A stretch of 60,589 nt of DNA from positions 1-60,589 of the forward strand of contig JAHJDO010000119.1 of NCBI GenBank assembly GCA_018812485.1, given 5' to 3'. This document shows positions 40,054 through 49,977 of this stretch, piece by piece. Below the pieces are notes generated by a model. It was not told the origin of the DNA, did not search any database, and saw only the letters and a program-made list of their open reading frames with translations. How positions within the stretch are numbered: position 1 is the first letter of the stretch; the number at the start of each line of letters is the position of its first letter. Source of the DNA: a bacterium. Its GTDB lineage: Bacteria > JAHJDO01. A program made the position numbers and the translations under genes.

Positions 40054-41937
40054 TTATTTGCAGAAAACCTTCGGAGCTACATAATCTCCGTATTTTTCCT
40101 GCGCAGTTTTCAGCCGTTTCTTCTGCTCTTCAAGAATGCTAAAAAGAATGTTCGGGGTATCTGAGACCTTTGTTTTATATATCTCTGTGATTCTCTCAAT
40201 CTTTTCCAGATTTTCGGGTATTCTCAAAGTAAACTGGTTTATATAGTCTTCTTCTGCGTAATCGATATCAAGAACTTGTTTGAATAACTTTTTAAGGTCC
40301 TCGTATTTCGGGATATAACCTGTTGGAGTTTTGATTGCATCTACATCATTATTAACCCGCAATTCCATCCATTTAATCCATACACGCTTATCCTGCATAC
40401 CTGTCACATATTCAGCGGTTTTACTGTCTTTAAGAAAGTAATTTGCTGCAAAAATCGTTGGAGGAGAATCTACGGAATCTACAAATTTAAGATGATTTCT
40501 AATATATTTGCCAAGTGGGATAGAAACAAAATCAAGATTTGACATAGGACAGAACTGCCTGACGCCTTCCTTTCCTAATGTTGCGGATGTAGTCTCTGAT
40601 TCCAGAGACGCACCCATTGTTATTACTCCATGGGCCCAATCAAAAGACTGCTGGACAGGAGACCAAGTGCTTGAATCTCTTCCGCCATAGATTATTCCTT
40701 TTGTTTGTGCTCCTCGGGCATCATCCAGTTTAGTATCCAGATTTTTAAGAGAACGAAGCGTAACTGTATATCTTGCATTTTTATGAGAATGTGTAATCTC
40801 ATTGCCTTTTGAATCTTTTTTCTCTTTTAACCATTCCCCTGAATGGTTAATCCCTTTCTCAGGTATTTCTCTGCGGTCTCCAAGCCAAAAAGGAGTTTTA
40901 TCTTCCGTTACAAGAACATTAGAGAAGATCACTTCATTAGGGGATGTTAAAACTTCCCATATTAAAGGATCATCCTTTGCATTAACATTCTGAATAATCC
41001 CAAATATTCCGCTCTCAACATTTACTGCATAGACTTTACCATTCCTCTGTCTTAAATATGCTATATCATCACCTACAATGCTCTCACCTCTCATCATAGC
41101 AGTAGATGTTTTTCCACAGGCGCTTGGATAAGCTCCGGTGAAATAGGTGACTCTTCCATCCGGACCATGCACCCCCATAACTAACATGTGTTCAGCAAGC
41201 CAATCCTCTCCTGATGCCTTGTGAATAGCAAGTCTTAGAGAGAGCTTTTTAAGTCCAACTGTGTTACCTGCGTATTGAGTATTTGTGCTGTATACAATGT
41301 TCTCCTCAAGATCTATATATACTCTGCGTTTGTCTACATCTTTGCTTACCATATCTTTCAGAGCACCAGCACTATGCATAATCCTGAAGAAATCCTCAGA
41401 ATTGCCAATTCTTTCAAACTGCTTGTATCCTTTCCTGTAGAGAATATATTCTGAATGCGCAACATAACTGGAATCAGTTATCTGAACACATGGTATAGAG
41501 AATTCAGAATTGGTTGGCCCAAGACAGAAAAATAAAACCAGCATCTCCTTTCCAGCCATACTGTTTTTTAGATATTCATGGACTTCTCTTATCCCTTCTT
41601 CTCTGTCTATTGTGTTAAGAGTGGCTCCGAGCTCCATTCCTTCAGAAAGAAGATATTTAGTCTGCGCTTTATCCCGCGCCTGATCATTGTAACCGTCGTA
41701 ATGAATTGTATGTCCCTGAATTGCAAGCTTTTTTTCCTCTCCGATTTCTAATGCCTTGTTCCTTATATATTGAGCATCCTCATCAGAATCATCGCCAATA
41801 AAAACCGAATCAGGATTACAAAGCTCTGCATACTTTCCAACAAAATCATGAAGTTTCGCATTATCCAATGCCATTAGCTTTCTATAACTTGTTTCTGTGC
41901 ATTTTTTCTTAAGCAATTCCGTATATTTCTCTTGCAT
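40054..41937 (-). CDS. pckG: GTP-dependent phosphoenolpyruvate carboxykinase
   Basis: 627 residues, the usual length for the GTP-using type. It interconverts oxaloacetate and PEP. Motifs: the GTP loop F-T-G-A-Y-P-S-A-C-G-K-T-S (~267-279) with the active-site cysteine, V-G-D-D-I-A (~289), N-V-N-A-K-D-D-P (~315) and Y-G-G-R-D-S (~425). The last gene of the long minus-strand run, 14 bases after lon. Its final ~25 codons are duplicated 1.2 kb away. Confidence 0.96.
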   Translation of the reverse strand: MQEKYTELLKKKCTETSYRKLMALDNAKLHDFVGKYAELCNPDSVFIGDDSDEDAQYIRNKALEIGEEKKLAIQGHTIHYDGYNDQARDKAQTKYLLSEGMELGATLNTIDREEGIREVHEYLKNSMAGKEMLVLFFCLGPTNSEFSIPCVQITDSSYVAHSEYILYRKGYKQFERIGNSEDFFRIMHSAGALKDMVSKDVDKRRVYIDLEENIVYSTNTQYAGNTVGLKKLSLRLAIHKASGEDWLAEHMLVMGVHGPDGRVTYFTGAYPSACGKTSTAMMRGESIVGDDIAYLRQRNGKVYAVNVESGIFGIIQNVNAKDDPLIWEVLTSPNEVIFSNVLVTEDKTPFWLGDRREIPEKGINHSGEWLKEKKDSKGNEITHSHKNARYTVTLRSLKNLDTKLDDARGAQTKGIIYGGRDSSTWSPVQQSFDWAHGVITMGASLESETTSATLGKEGVRQFCPMSNLDFVSIPLGKYIRNHLKFVDSVDSPPTIFAANYFLKDSKTAEYVTGMQDKRVWIKWMELRVNNDVDAIKTPTGYIPKYEDLKKLFKQVLDIDYAEEDYINQFTLRIPENLEKIERITEIYKTKVSDTPNILFSILEEQKKRLKTAQEKYGDYVAPKVFCK

Positions 41938-41951
41938 TATAACCCTTTCGC

Positions 41952-44261
41952 TTATTTTAAAATCCCCACCTTTTTAAAGATCTGATCAGTATTTTTTACA
42001 AAAAAGAATTTTATCTTTTTTCTTACATTTAAAGGAATATCATCAAGATCCTTTTTATTTTCCTGCGGCAGAATAACTGTCTTTATATTGCTTCTGTGAG
42101 CTGCCAGAACTTTGGATTTTATACCTCCTACCGGCAGGACGTTTCCCCTGAGCGTTATTTCTCCTGTCATGGCAATATCCTTCTTAACGGGTTTCTTAGT
42201 AAGTGCAGAAGCCAGAGAAACTGCCATTGCAACACCTGCGGAAGGACCATCCTTTGGGATGCCTCCTTCAGGAACGTGAATATGTATGTCAATGTTCTTA
42301 TAGAAATTCTTTGCCAGACCAAGTTCTTTTGCTTTAGAGCGAATAAAACTGAGCGATGCCTGGCCGGACTCCTTCATAACATCTCCTAACTGACCTGTTA
42401 AAATAAGCTCTCCTTTTCCAGCCATTACAGCAACCTCTATTGATAATATCTCTCCTCCAACCTCTGTCCATGCAAGACCAGTGACAACTCCAATTTCTTC
42501 TTTTTCCTTTCCTTTATTATATCTGAATTTTTTATTTCCCAGAAAATCAGAAAGATTACATGGAAGTACTTTTATTTTTTTTGTCCTCTTTTTTTCAACA
42601 ATCAGTTTTGCTGTTTTTCTACATATAGATGCAATCTCTCTCTCCAAATTCCTCACTCCAGCTTCGCGTGTATAGTGTCTCACTATACTGAGAATGGTTT
42701 TATCTGAAATTTCAAGCAAGTTACTATTCAACCCATTGGCTTTTAGCTGTTTTGTTATTAAAAACTGGTTTGCTATTTTTACCTGCTCTATCTCTGTATA
42801 GCCTGAAAAATTTATTACTTCAAAACGATCAAGTAGTGTAGAAGGGATATTATGAATAACATTTGCCGTTGCTATAAATAATACATTCGAAAGATCAAAA
42901 TCCACTTCAAGATAGTGATCATTAAATTCATGATTCTGTTCAGGGTCTAGTACTTCAAGCAATGCCGAAGACGGATCCCCGCGAAAATCAACGCTCATTT
43001 TATCAACCTCATCAAGTAGAAAGACTGGATTTCTACTACCGACTTTTCGGAGTGATTGGATTATCTTCCCGGGCAGAGCTCCTATATATGTTCGTCTATG
43101 TCCTCTAATCTCCGCTTCATCTCTTACTCCGCCAAGGGAAACCCTTATGAACTTTCTTCCCAATGCGCGAGCAATGGATCTTCCCAGAGATGTTTTTCCA
43201 ACACCAGGCGGTCCCACAAAACAAAGTATTGGGCCTTTAAGCTTCTTTACTAACTTTCTTACCGCCAGAAATTCCAGTATCCTTTCCTTAGCCTTTTCCA
43301 GTCCATAATGATCCTGGTTGAGAATTTCCTCACTCTTTTTTATGTTCAATTTATCCTGTGTTTCTTTGCTCCATGGAACCCCAATCAGCCAGTCCAGATA
43401 ATTACGAATTACAGTTGCTTCTGGTGACATTGAATGCATCTTTGTCAGCTTTTCAAGCTCCTTATTCGCTTTCTCTTCAGCTTCTTTTGTCATCTTAGCT
43501 TCTTTTATTTTTACTTTAAGTTCAGAAAATTCGCCTCCCTCTTCTGAACCTTTTCCCAGCTCCTTTTCTATTGCTTTCATCTGCTCCTGCAGATAAAACT
43601 GCTTTTGTGTTTTACCAATCTGTTCTGTGACTCGCCCCTGTATCTTCTTTTCAACACCAAGAATCTCTACCTCTCCCATAAGTATTTCTATTATTTTTTT
43701 CAATCTGTCTTCATGCTGAAAGGATTCCAGAATTTGCTGTTTGGCTTCCATTTTAACTCTAACATGAGAGGCAATTACGTCTGCTAACCTACCAGGCTGA
43801 TTGAGATCATTAATTGAGCTTAGAAACTCTCTGGGTATTTTAGGATTTAATTCTCCATACTTCTGAAATAATTTTATAACTGTTCTCATCAAGGCTTCTA
43901 TTTCTGGCGTCTTTTCGGAGGGTTCTTTTATCTTTTCTGTTTTTACCTCAAATATTCCTCTTGTATTGACATATCTTATTATTTTTGCTCTATTTGTGCC
44001 TTCTATCAATACTTTAATAGACCCATCCGGATTTTTCACCACCTGCAGGATTTCTCCAATTGTTCCAACTTCGTATATATCTTCAGGGTTTGGATCCTCT
44101 GTATGAGCATTCTTTTGCGCTACTAATAAGACCTTCTTTGAACCTGCCATAGCTTTTTCTACAGCAAGAATAGACTTGCTTCTGGCAATCCATAACGGGA
44201 CTATCATATATGGAAGCACAACAATATCTCTGATGGGAATAAGAGGAAATCTATCAGGCAA
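41952..44261 (-). CDS. lon: ATP-dependent protease Lon
   Basis: 769 residues from a TTG that overlaps the clpX stop; no ATG lies at the right place and the product already opens with the typical [13 protein letters not shown]. The N-terminal substrate domain is followed by the AAA+ domain with G-P-P-G-V-G-K-T-S (~347-355) and F-L-L-D-E-V-D-K. The protease domain has catalytic Ser in P-K-D-G-P-S-A-G (~668) and Lys in G-G-I-K-S-K-V (~712). It degrades damaged and regulatory proteins. Confidence 0.97.
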   Translation of the reverse strand: MPDRFPLIPIRDIVVLPYMIVPLWIARSKSILAVEKAMAGSKKVLLVAQKNAHTEDPNPEDIYEVGTIGEILQVVKNPDGSIKVLIEGTNRAKIIRYVNTRGIFEVKTEKIKEPSEKTPEIEALMRTVIKLFQKYGELNPKIPREFLSSINDLNQPGRLADVIASHVRVKMEAKQQILESFQHEDRLKKIIEILMGEVEILGVEKKIQGRVTEQIGKTQKQFYLQEQMKAIEKELGKGSEEGGEFSELKVKIKEAKMTKEAEEKANKELEKLTKMHSMSPEATVIRNYLDWLIGVPWSKETQDKLNIKKSEEILNQDHYGLEKAKERILEFLAVRKLVKKLKGPILCFVGPPGVGKTSLGRSIARALGRKFIRVSLGGVRDEAEIRGHRRTYIGALPGKIIQSLRKVGSRNPVFLLDEVDKMSVDFRGDPSSALLEVLDPEQNHEFNDHYLEVDFDLSNVLFIATANVIHNIPSTLLDRFEVINFSGYTEIEQVKIANQFLITKQLKANGLNSNLLEISDKTILSIVRHYTREAGVRNLEREIASICRKTAKLIVEKKRTKKIKVLPCNLSDFLGNKKFRYNKGKEKEEIGVVTGLAWTEVGGEILSIEVAVMAGKGELILTGQLGDVMKESGQASLSFIRSKAKELGLAKNFYKNIDIHIHVPEGGIPKDGPSAGVAMAVSLASALTKKPVKKDIAMTGEITLRGNVLPVGGIKSKVLAAHRSNIKTVILPQENKKDLDDIPLNVRKKIKFFFVKNTDQIFKKVGILK

Positions 44262-45486
44262 TTTTTGTTTTCTTTCCGGTTATAATAATAGGCGGGATTT
44301 TTTTATTGATCACATCTCCAGATATAATACATTCTTCAACATCTTCTCTTGAAGGAATATCATACATAATCTCGAGCATAACATCTTCTATTACAGAACG
44401 CAGTCCTCTAGCACCTGTTCCAAGTTTAACAGCTTGCTCAGCAATAAGAGAAATTGCTTCTTTTGTAAAAGTTAATTTCACATTTTCCATTGAGAAAAAC
44501 TTTTTAAATTGCTTTGTTAACGCATTCTTAGGTTTAATCAATATATCTATGAGAGCTGATTTATCCAATTTATTCAGAATCCCTATTATAGGCAGTCTGC
44601 CAACAAATTCAGGAATTAATCCAAATTTTATTAAATCTTCCGGCAGTAAGTTTTTCAACATATCCTGTTTCTCCGCTCTTGAACTGCCTCTAAACCCAAT
44701 AGTTCCCTTTCCTGCCCTTGCCTGGACTATTTTATCCAAACTATTAAATGTGCCTCCGCAAATGAATAGTATATTGGATGTATTTACTTGAATATACTTC
44801 TGCTGAGGATGTTTCCTTCCTCCCTGCGGAGGAATGTTTGCAACACTGCCTTCGACTAATTTAAGCAAGGACTGCTGTACACCCTCTCCTGAAACGTCTC
44901 TGGTAATAGATATATTATCTGTGGTACGAGCAATTTTATCTATTTCATCTATGTAGATAATACCTCTTTCAGCTTTTTTTACATTAAAGTCTGCTGCATG
45001 GAGAAGCTTCAGAATTATGTTCTCAACATCTTCTCCAACATACCCTGCTTCAGTAAGAGTTGTTGCATCTGCAATGGCAAACGGAACATTGATGATTCTT
45101 GCCAAAGTCCTGGCAAGTAGAGTCTTTCCACATCCGGTAGGCCCAATAAGAAGAACATTGCTCTTCTCCAGTTCAACATCATCTAATTTAGCACTGGCTT
45201 TTATTCTTTTATAGTGATTATGAACCGCTACAGCCAGAATTTTTTTTGCTTTTTCCTGACCAATAATATATTGATCCAACGCCTTTTTTATATTTACCGG
45301 TTTTGGTATAGAAATTTCTCTTTCCTCATCATCACTACGATGTTTCTGTCCCTGTTTCAGTATATTATTGCAAAGAAGAATGCACTCGTCACAAATATAG
45401 GCATCTGTTCCTGCAACAAGCTTGCTCACTTCCATTTGCGCCTTGCCGCAAAAAGAACATTTCGGAAATTTTGAATCTTCCATCAT
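44254..45486 (-). CDS. clpX: Clp protease ATP-binding subunit ClpX
   Basis: 410 residues. The N-terminal zinc finger C-S-F-C-G-K (~10-15) and C-D-E-C (~32-35) is followed by Walker A G-P-T-G-C-G-K-T (~111-118), I-I-Y-I-D-E-I-D-K (~174), pore loop G-Y-V-G (~146) and the sensor 2 G-A-R-G-L-R (~364). ClpX unfolds proteins for ClpP. clpP is not next to it here. The start overlaps the AmaP-like gene end. Confidence 0.97.
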   Translation of the reverse strand: MMEDSKFPKCSFCGKAQMEVSKLVAGTDAYICDECILLCNNILKQGQKHRSDDEEREISIPKPVNIKKALDQYIIGQEKAKKILAVAVHNHYKRIKASAKLDDVELEKSNVLLIGPTGCGKTLLARTLARIINVPFAIADATTLTEAGYVGEDVENIILKLLHAADFNVKKAERGIIYIDEIDKIARTTDNISITRDVSGEGVQQSLLKLVEGSVANIPPQGGRKHPQQKYIQVNTSNILFICGGTFNSLDKIVQARAGKGTIGFRGSSRAEKQDMLKNLLPEDLIKFGLIPEFVGRLPIIGILNKLDKSALIDILIKPKNALTKQFKKFFSMENVKLTFTKEAISLIAEQAVKLGTGARGLRSVIEDVMLEIMYDIPSREDVEECIISGDVINKKIPPIIITGKKTKIA

Positions 45487-46055
45487 TTAATGTCCTCTTC
45501 GTCTCTCTTGACCTCAGACTTAGCTATTTTAGTCACATATATTTCTACGGAGGTAAGATCCTTAATACCAAGTACATCACCCACATAGTTTTTTATAGAC
45601 TCTTGCAGCTTACTGGTAGAGGATGGAATATCTACATCTGATTTTAATATCACCTTACTCTTTATTTGCAAACCGTTTTTAGTTATATAAACCTTTGGAA
45701 TAAGATCTTTTATTTCCTTAATTTCCAATCCTCGTCTTCTTACGAACCCTTCTATGGCGCTAAACGCAACCTTTACTTTTCCGTTAGAATTCTCAAACGA
45801 AAACGCCTGCTCTTTCCTCAGCCTGAAACACGAGACACAAATCTGAATTATACTTAAAAGCACAAATAGTGCCCCTGTACAACCAATGGCCATCTTTATA
45901 TCCTTGTCCGCATAAAATTCTCCAAGTGCTTTATAACCATCTTCAATAAAAACCTGTGGCGAGATATAAAACATAACAAGAAGCAACCCGACAATTAAAA
46001 GCACAAGAATCGAAAATGCCGCAATTAGTCTAGTGCCTATTCCCTGATCACTCAT
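45483..46055 (-). CDS. AmaP-like alkaline shock membrane anchor protein
   Basis: 190 residues. Two membrane helices (~10-30 and ~56-76) flank a short loop, followed by a cytoplasmic domain with [13 protein letters not shown] (~131-143) and [11 protein letters not shown] (~153). This matches AmaP, which holds Asp23 at the membrane in Firmicutes. The adjacent Asp23 gene supports the pairing. Function outside Gram-positives is unclear. Confidence 0.8.
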   Translation of the reverse strand: MSDQGIGTRLIAAFSILVLLIVGLLLVMFYISPQVFIEDGYKALGEFYADKDIKMAIGCTGALFVLLSIIQICVSCFRLRKEQAFSFENSNGKVKVAFSAIEGFVRRRGLEIKEIKDLIPKVYITKNGLQIKSKVILKSDVDIPSSTSKLQESIKNYVGDVLGIKDLTSVEIYVTKIAKSEVKRDEEDIK

Positions 46056-46456
46056 TTCTTCTCCTTTACTTTGTCCTGTTTGACAGATTCTTTTTTCTCT
46101 TTAGGGAAATGAATACCTCCCACATTAATATTGACCTTTGACACGGCAAGTCCGCTCATTTTCTCAACCTGCTTCTTCACATTTTGCTGAATCTGCAGAG
46201 CCACTTCAGGAATCTGCACCCCGTACTTAACAACAATAGCCAGTGTAATGTTAACCTCTTTTTCCCCAATCTCTACCTTCACACCTTTGTCCGCGCCTTT
46301 TTTACCAAATATCTCCGTAATCCCTCCAACAATACCCTCGTTCATACAGGTAACGCCCGGAATCTCTGTAGCCGCCATACCTGCAATGACTGCTACTACT
46401 TCATTGTTTATCCTGACTGTTCCCAAACTATTCTTTACTCCACGTTCTTCTTCCAT
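46052..46456 (-). CDS. Asp23/Gls24 family envelope stress protein
   Basis: 134 residues from the ATG at 46456, which has AGGGAG upstream; an ATG 15 bases earlier overlaps the accC stop. The Asp23 core is visible: G-T-V-R-I-N-N-E-V-V-A-V-I-A (~12-25), A-A-T-E-I-P-G-V (~28), the strand V-N-I-T-L-A-I-V-V-K-Y-G (~68) and V-N-I-N-V-G-G-I-H-F (~108). The C-terminal tail is Lys/Glu-rich. It probably coats the inner membrane through the AmaP-like protein. Confidence 0.88.
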   Translation of the reverse strand: MEEERGVKNSLGTVRINNEVVAVIAGMAATEIPGVTCMNEGIVGGITEIFGKKGADKGVKVEIGEKEVNITLAIVVKYGVQIPEVALQIQQNVKKQVEKMSGLAVSKVNINVGGIHFPKEKKESVKQDKVKEKK

Positions 46457-46467
46457 AACATCTCCCT

Positions 46468-47820
46468 TCATTTTTGTTCTTTTTTTAATAAATTTTCCAC
46501 AAAATCAGTGGATATGACTCCTTTTTGAAAAGCAGTGTCGCTAAAAACCAGTTTATGAAAATCAATGGTTGTTTTTATGCCATTTATTACATATTCATCC
46601 AATGCCCTCTGCATTCTTTCAATGGCCTGACTTCTATCCTCTGCCAGCACAATTAATTTACTTATTAGTGAATCGTAAAATGGCTGTACAGAGTAGCTAT
46701 TATACACGTAACTATCCACTCTTATTCCTGGACCACCCGGGGAATGATAACCTGTAATTACACCTGGTGATGGTAAAAATCCATTTTTAACATCTTCAGC
46801 ATTTATTCTGCATTCTATTGCCCATCCACGTCGCTGTATGCTGTCCTGCGTATATTGCAATTTTTCTCCAGCAGCTATTTTTATCTGTTCCTTTACAATA
46901 TCAACACCAGTTACAAGCTCTGTTACTGGATGCTCTACCTGCAGCCTTGTATTCATTTCCATAAAGTAGAATCTTCCATTTTTGCCAAGCAAAAACTCCA
47001 TAGTCCCAGCATTTGTGTAATTTACCTGTTTTGCTCCTGTTACAGCCATATCTCCCATTTTTGCTCTTAATTCATCTGTTACTGCTGGAGCTGGAGACTC
47101 TTCTACTAATTTCTGATGTCTGCGCTGGACTGTACAGTCTCTCTCTCCAAGATGTATAATATTTCCAAAGTTATCGCCTAATATCTGAAATTCTACATGT
47201 TTTGGCTCTTCCAGATACTTTTCAATATATATATCTGAATTTCCAAATGCTGCATTTGCTTCTGCCTGTGCAATCATAAGCAGGCTCACCAGCTTACCAT
47301 CATTATGGGCTATTCTCATGCCCTTGCCGCCACCTCCAGCAGAAGCTTTTATCATTACAGGATATCCTATTTTCTTTGCCACTTCCACTGCTTCTTCTTT
47401 GTCTTTTATAATCCCATCGCTCCCTGGCATAATTGGTAATCCTGCCTTTTTCATAGTCTTTAATGCTTCTGACTTATTGCCCATCAAGCGTATTATTTCC
47501 GGCGATGGGCCTATGAACTTTATCTGACATGATTTGCATATCTCAGCAAAATGCGCATTTTCTGCAAGAAATCCATATCCAGGATGTATTGCTTCAACAT
47601 CTGCTATTTCAGCAGCACTGATTATACTCGGGATATTTAGATAACTATCCTTCGAAGATGCAGGACCTATGCATATTGCCTCGTCTGCATACTGTACATG
47701 CAGAGAATCCCCATCTACATCAGAATAAACAGCAACAGTCTTTATACCAAGCTCCTTACACGCCCTTATAATCCTGACAGCTATTTCGCCTCTATTTGCA
47801 ATGAGTATTTTAGAAAACAT
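46468..47820 (-). CDS. accC: Biotin carboxylase subunit of acetyl-CoA carboxylase
   Basis: 450 residues, the normal length. It carboxylates biotin on AccB using ATP and bicarbonate. N-terminal [10 protein letters not shown] (~5-14), ATP-grasp loop [10 protein letters not shown] (~161-170), H-V-E-F-Q (~208), [12 protein letters not shown] (~225-236) and [10 protein letters not shown] (~287-296) are all intact. The next gene upstream is accB. Confidence 0.97.
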   Translation of the reverse strand: MFSKILIANRGEIAVRIIRACKELGIKTVAVYSDVDGDSLHVQYADEAICIGPASSKDSYLNIPSIISAAEIADVEAIHPGYGFLAENAHFAEICKSCQIKFIGPSPEIIRLMGNKSEALKTMKKAGLPIMPGSDGIIKDKEEAVEVAKKIGYPVMIKASAGGGGKGMRIAHNDGKLVSLLMIAQAEANAAFGNSDIYIEKYLEEPKHVEFQILGDNFGNIIHLGERDCTVQRRHQKLVEESPAPAVTDELRAKMGDMAVTGAKQVNYTNAGTMEFLLGKNGRFYFMEMNTRLQVEHPVTELVTGVDIVKEQIKIAAGEKLQYTQDSIQRRGWAIECRINAEDVKNGFLPSPGVITGYHSPGGPGIRVDSYVYNSYSVQPFYDSLISKLIVLAEDRSQAIERMQRALDEYVINGIKTTIDFHKLVFSDTAFQKGVISTDFVENLLKKEQK

Positions 47821-47833
47821 ATACTTAAAATCC

Positions 47834-48277
47834 CTATTCTGGTTTTACTAGAAACAAAGTCTGTCCAAACTCTACAGGCTGGCCATTATTAACAAGTATC
47901 TTTACTATCCGTCCGTTAACATCAGCCTTTATTTCATTCATCAACTTCATTGCTTCAATTATACATACAACTGTATCTTCAGTCACCTTTGAATCAATAT
48001 CGACAAATGGGTCTACATCTGGAGCTGGTGCTTTATAAAATGTCCCTACCATTGGAGTTTTAATCTCAACAAGCCCTTCATTTTTCTCTTCAACTTTGCC
48101 TATATCTGGTCCAATTGATTCTGCAACTGATATATGCGGTTGTGCTGCTATATGCCTTACTTCAGGTTCTGAGTGCCGCTTAAGCCTGATCTTTGCATCC
48201 TCTCTCTCTATTTCAAGTTCTTCTATATCCGCCTCTTGAAATATCGCAATAATTTCCTTTAACTCTTTAATATTCAT
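47834..48277 (-). CDS. accB: Biotin carboxyl carrier protein AccB
   Basis: 147 residues from the ATG at 48277, which sits behind AAGGAGG; an upstream in-frame start lacks a ribosome site. A helical N-terminal domain and a Pro-rich linker lead to the biotinyl domain, with the target Lys in [10 protein letters not shown] (~108-117). It carries CO2 between AccC and the carboxyltransferase. accA and accD are not in the window. Confidence 0.96.
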   Translation of the reverse strand: MNIKELKEIIAIFQEADIEELEIEREDAKIRLKRHSEPEVRHIAAQPHISVAESIGPDIGKVEEKNEGLVEIKTPMVGTFYKAPAPDVDPFVDIDSKVTEDTVVCIIEAMKLMNEIKADVNGRIVKILVNNGQPVEFGQTLFLVKPE

Positions 48278-48337
48278 TATTCGCCTCCTTACCTCTGGAT
48301 TATATTGTTTCAACCAATATTTGTCAAAATAAAAGGG

Positions 48338-48895
48338 CTAAACTCTTTCCATATAGTTTCGAGTTCTTGTGTCAATTTTTAGCATATCCCCCTGGTTTAT
48401 AAAAACAGGAACTTGTATAACAGCCCCTGTCTCAAGAGTTGCAGGCTTAGATCCACCTGAAGCTGTGTCTCCCTTTTTGCTGGGCGATGTGTCGGTAACT
48501 TTTAAGTTTACAAAGTTTGGCATTTCCACATTAACAAGTTTGTCTTCACAGTAGATGCCTGTTAACTCGCATTCCTCTTTGAGAAATTCCGCATTCTCGC
48601 CTATGATTATCCTGCTTATTGGCATTTGTTCGTATGTATTAAGATCCATAAAATAGTAATCGTCTCCTGAATTATAAATATACTGCAGCTTCTTTTCCTC
48701 AATACGAACATCCTCTACGCTCTCTCCAGCTCTGAAGGTCTTATCTGTCACTGCGCCTGTCTTAAAATTTTTAAATTTTGTCCGCACAAACGCTCCGCCC
48801 TTACCCGGCTTCACATGCTGAAAATAAATGACAGTAAACAACTCCCCATTCATTTTTATCACATTGCCGTTTTTAATATTATTTATTGATATCAT
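48338..48895 (-). CDS. efp: Elongation factor P
   Basis: 185 residues, three beta-barrel domains. The N-terminal I-K-N-G-N-V-I-K-M-N-G-E-L (~7-19), the loop H-V-K-P-G-K-G-G-A-F-V (~28-38) with Lys at the modification site, and the C-terminal G-D-M-L-K-I-D-T-R-T (~169-178) with Y-M-E-R-V. EF-P rescues ribosomes stalled at polyproline. The loop lysine could be beta-lysylated, but epmA and epmB are not nearby. Confidence 0.97.
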   Translation of the reverse strand: MISINNIKNGNVIKMNGELFTVIYFQHVKPGKGGAFVRTKFKNFKTGAVTDKTFRAGESVEDVRIEEKKLQYIYNSGDDYYFMDLNTYEQMPISRIIIGENAEFLKEECELTGIYCEDKLVNVEMPNFVNLKVTDTSPSKKGDTASGGSKPATLETGAVIQVPVFINQGDMLKIDTRTRNYMERV

Positions 48896-48908
48896 ATTCT
48901 TCTCCCGT

Positions 48909-49976
48909 CTAAATCTCTATTATTTCTTTTGATGACTTTGTTATAATTCTATATCCATCTTCTGTTACCAACACCATGTCTTCTATCCTGATGCCGCCCC
49001 ATCCCGGGATGTATATGCCAGGCTCAATTGTAAAAATCATACATGGCTGTAATACTTCATTACTCCCAGCTGATACAGCAGGAAGCTCGTGTACATCCAA
49101 TCCAACACCATGACCAGTGCTATGTCCAAAGTATTCGCTATATCCTTTATCAGCTATATAATCACGCGCTGCTTTATCTATACAGGATGCTTTTATTCCC
49201 GGTCTTATACTCTGAATAGCAATTTTCTGCGCTTCTAAAACAATGTTGTAGATTTCTTTTTGTTTTACTGTTGCTTTCCCGAAAAATATGGTTCTTGTCA
49301 TATCTGAGTTATAACCTGAACACACACACCCAAAGTCCAAAAGAACAATGCCATTTTTTAATAAATCCTGCGATGGCGCCCCATGAGGAAGTGATGTTCT
49401 CTCTCCTGAAAGCACTATTGTATCAAACCCCACACAAGATGACCATTTTCTTTTTGCTGTGTACTCAATCTCTTCTGCAATATCTACTTCCCTCATACCA
49501 TGTTTTACAAAACCTGAAATATGTTTAAACACTTCATCACTGATTCTTGTTGCCTTTTCTATTGAAGCGATCTCTTCTCCATATTTAATAGCCCTCAATC
49601 TTTCCACTACATTCAATGTTGGCACAAGACGATTCTGTGGTAATGATTTTTTTATCTCTTTATGCTGTTTAAAGGTTATGGAATCTGACTCAAAAGCAAT
49701 CTCTTCATTTTTATATTTCTTCAATACATCTCGTAACAACAAGTGTAAAGCCCCTTCTCTTTTAATGACTTTTGTATTTTTTGCCTCCTTCTGCGCCTGT
49801 TCCATATACCGAAAATCAACAATAAGACAAACCAATGTTGGAGTAATGAGTACCACACCTTCAGAGCCGGTAAAGCCTGTTAAATAAAGACAATTCCGTA
49901 TGTTTGTAACAATAAAAAATTTGAGTCCTGACTTACCCAACTCCTTTCTTAGCTTTTTAATACGCTCTTTGTACAT
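48909..49976 (-). CDS. Xaa-Pro aminopeptidase / creatinase-fold peptidase
   Basis: About 355 residues from the ATG at 49976; a GTG 9 bases upstream overlaps the ligase gene. An N-terminal creatinase-like domain is followed by the pita-bread metallopeptidase domain. The metal ligands are in L-L-D-F-G-C (~214), S-D-M-T-R-T (~226), H-S-T-G-H-G-V-G-L (~285-293), E-P-G-I-Y (~319) and R-I-E-D-M (~334). It removes residues before proline, a good partner of the adjacent efp. Confidence 0.92.
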   Translation of the reverse strand: MYKERIKKLRKELGKSGLKFFIVTNIRNCLYLTGFTGSEGVVLITPTLVCLIVDFRYMEQAQKEAKNTKVIKREGALHLLLRDVLKKYKNEEIAFESDSITFKQHKEIKKSLPQNRLVPTLNVVERLRAIKYGEEIASIEKATRISDEVFKHISGFVKHGMREVDIAEEIEYTAKRKWSSCVGFDTIVLSGERTSLPHGAPSQDLLKNGIVLLDFGCVCSGYNSDMTRTIFFGKATVKQKEIYNIVLEAQKIAIQSIRPGIKASCIDKAARDYIADKGYSEYFGHSTGHGVGLDVHELPAVSAGSNEVLQPCMIFTIEPGIYIPGWGGIRIEDMVLVTEDGYRIITKSSKEIIEI

Positions 49977-49977
49977 G

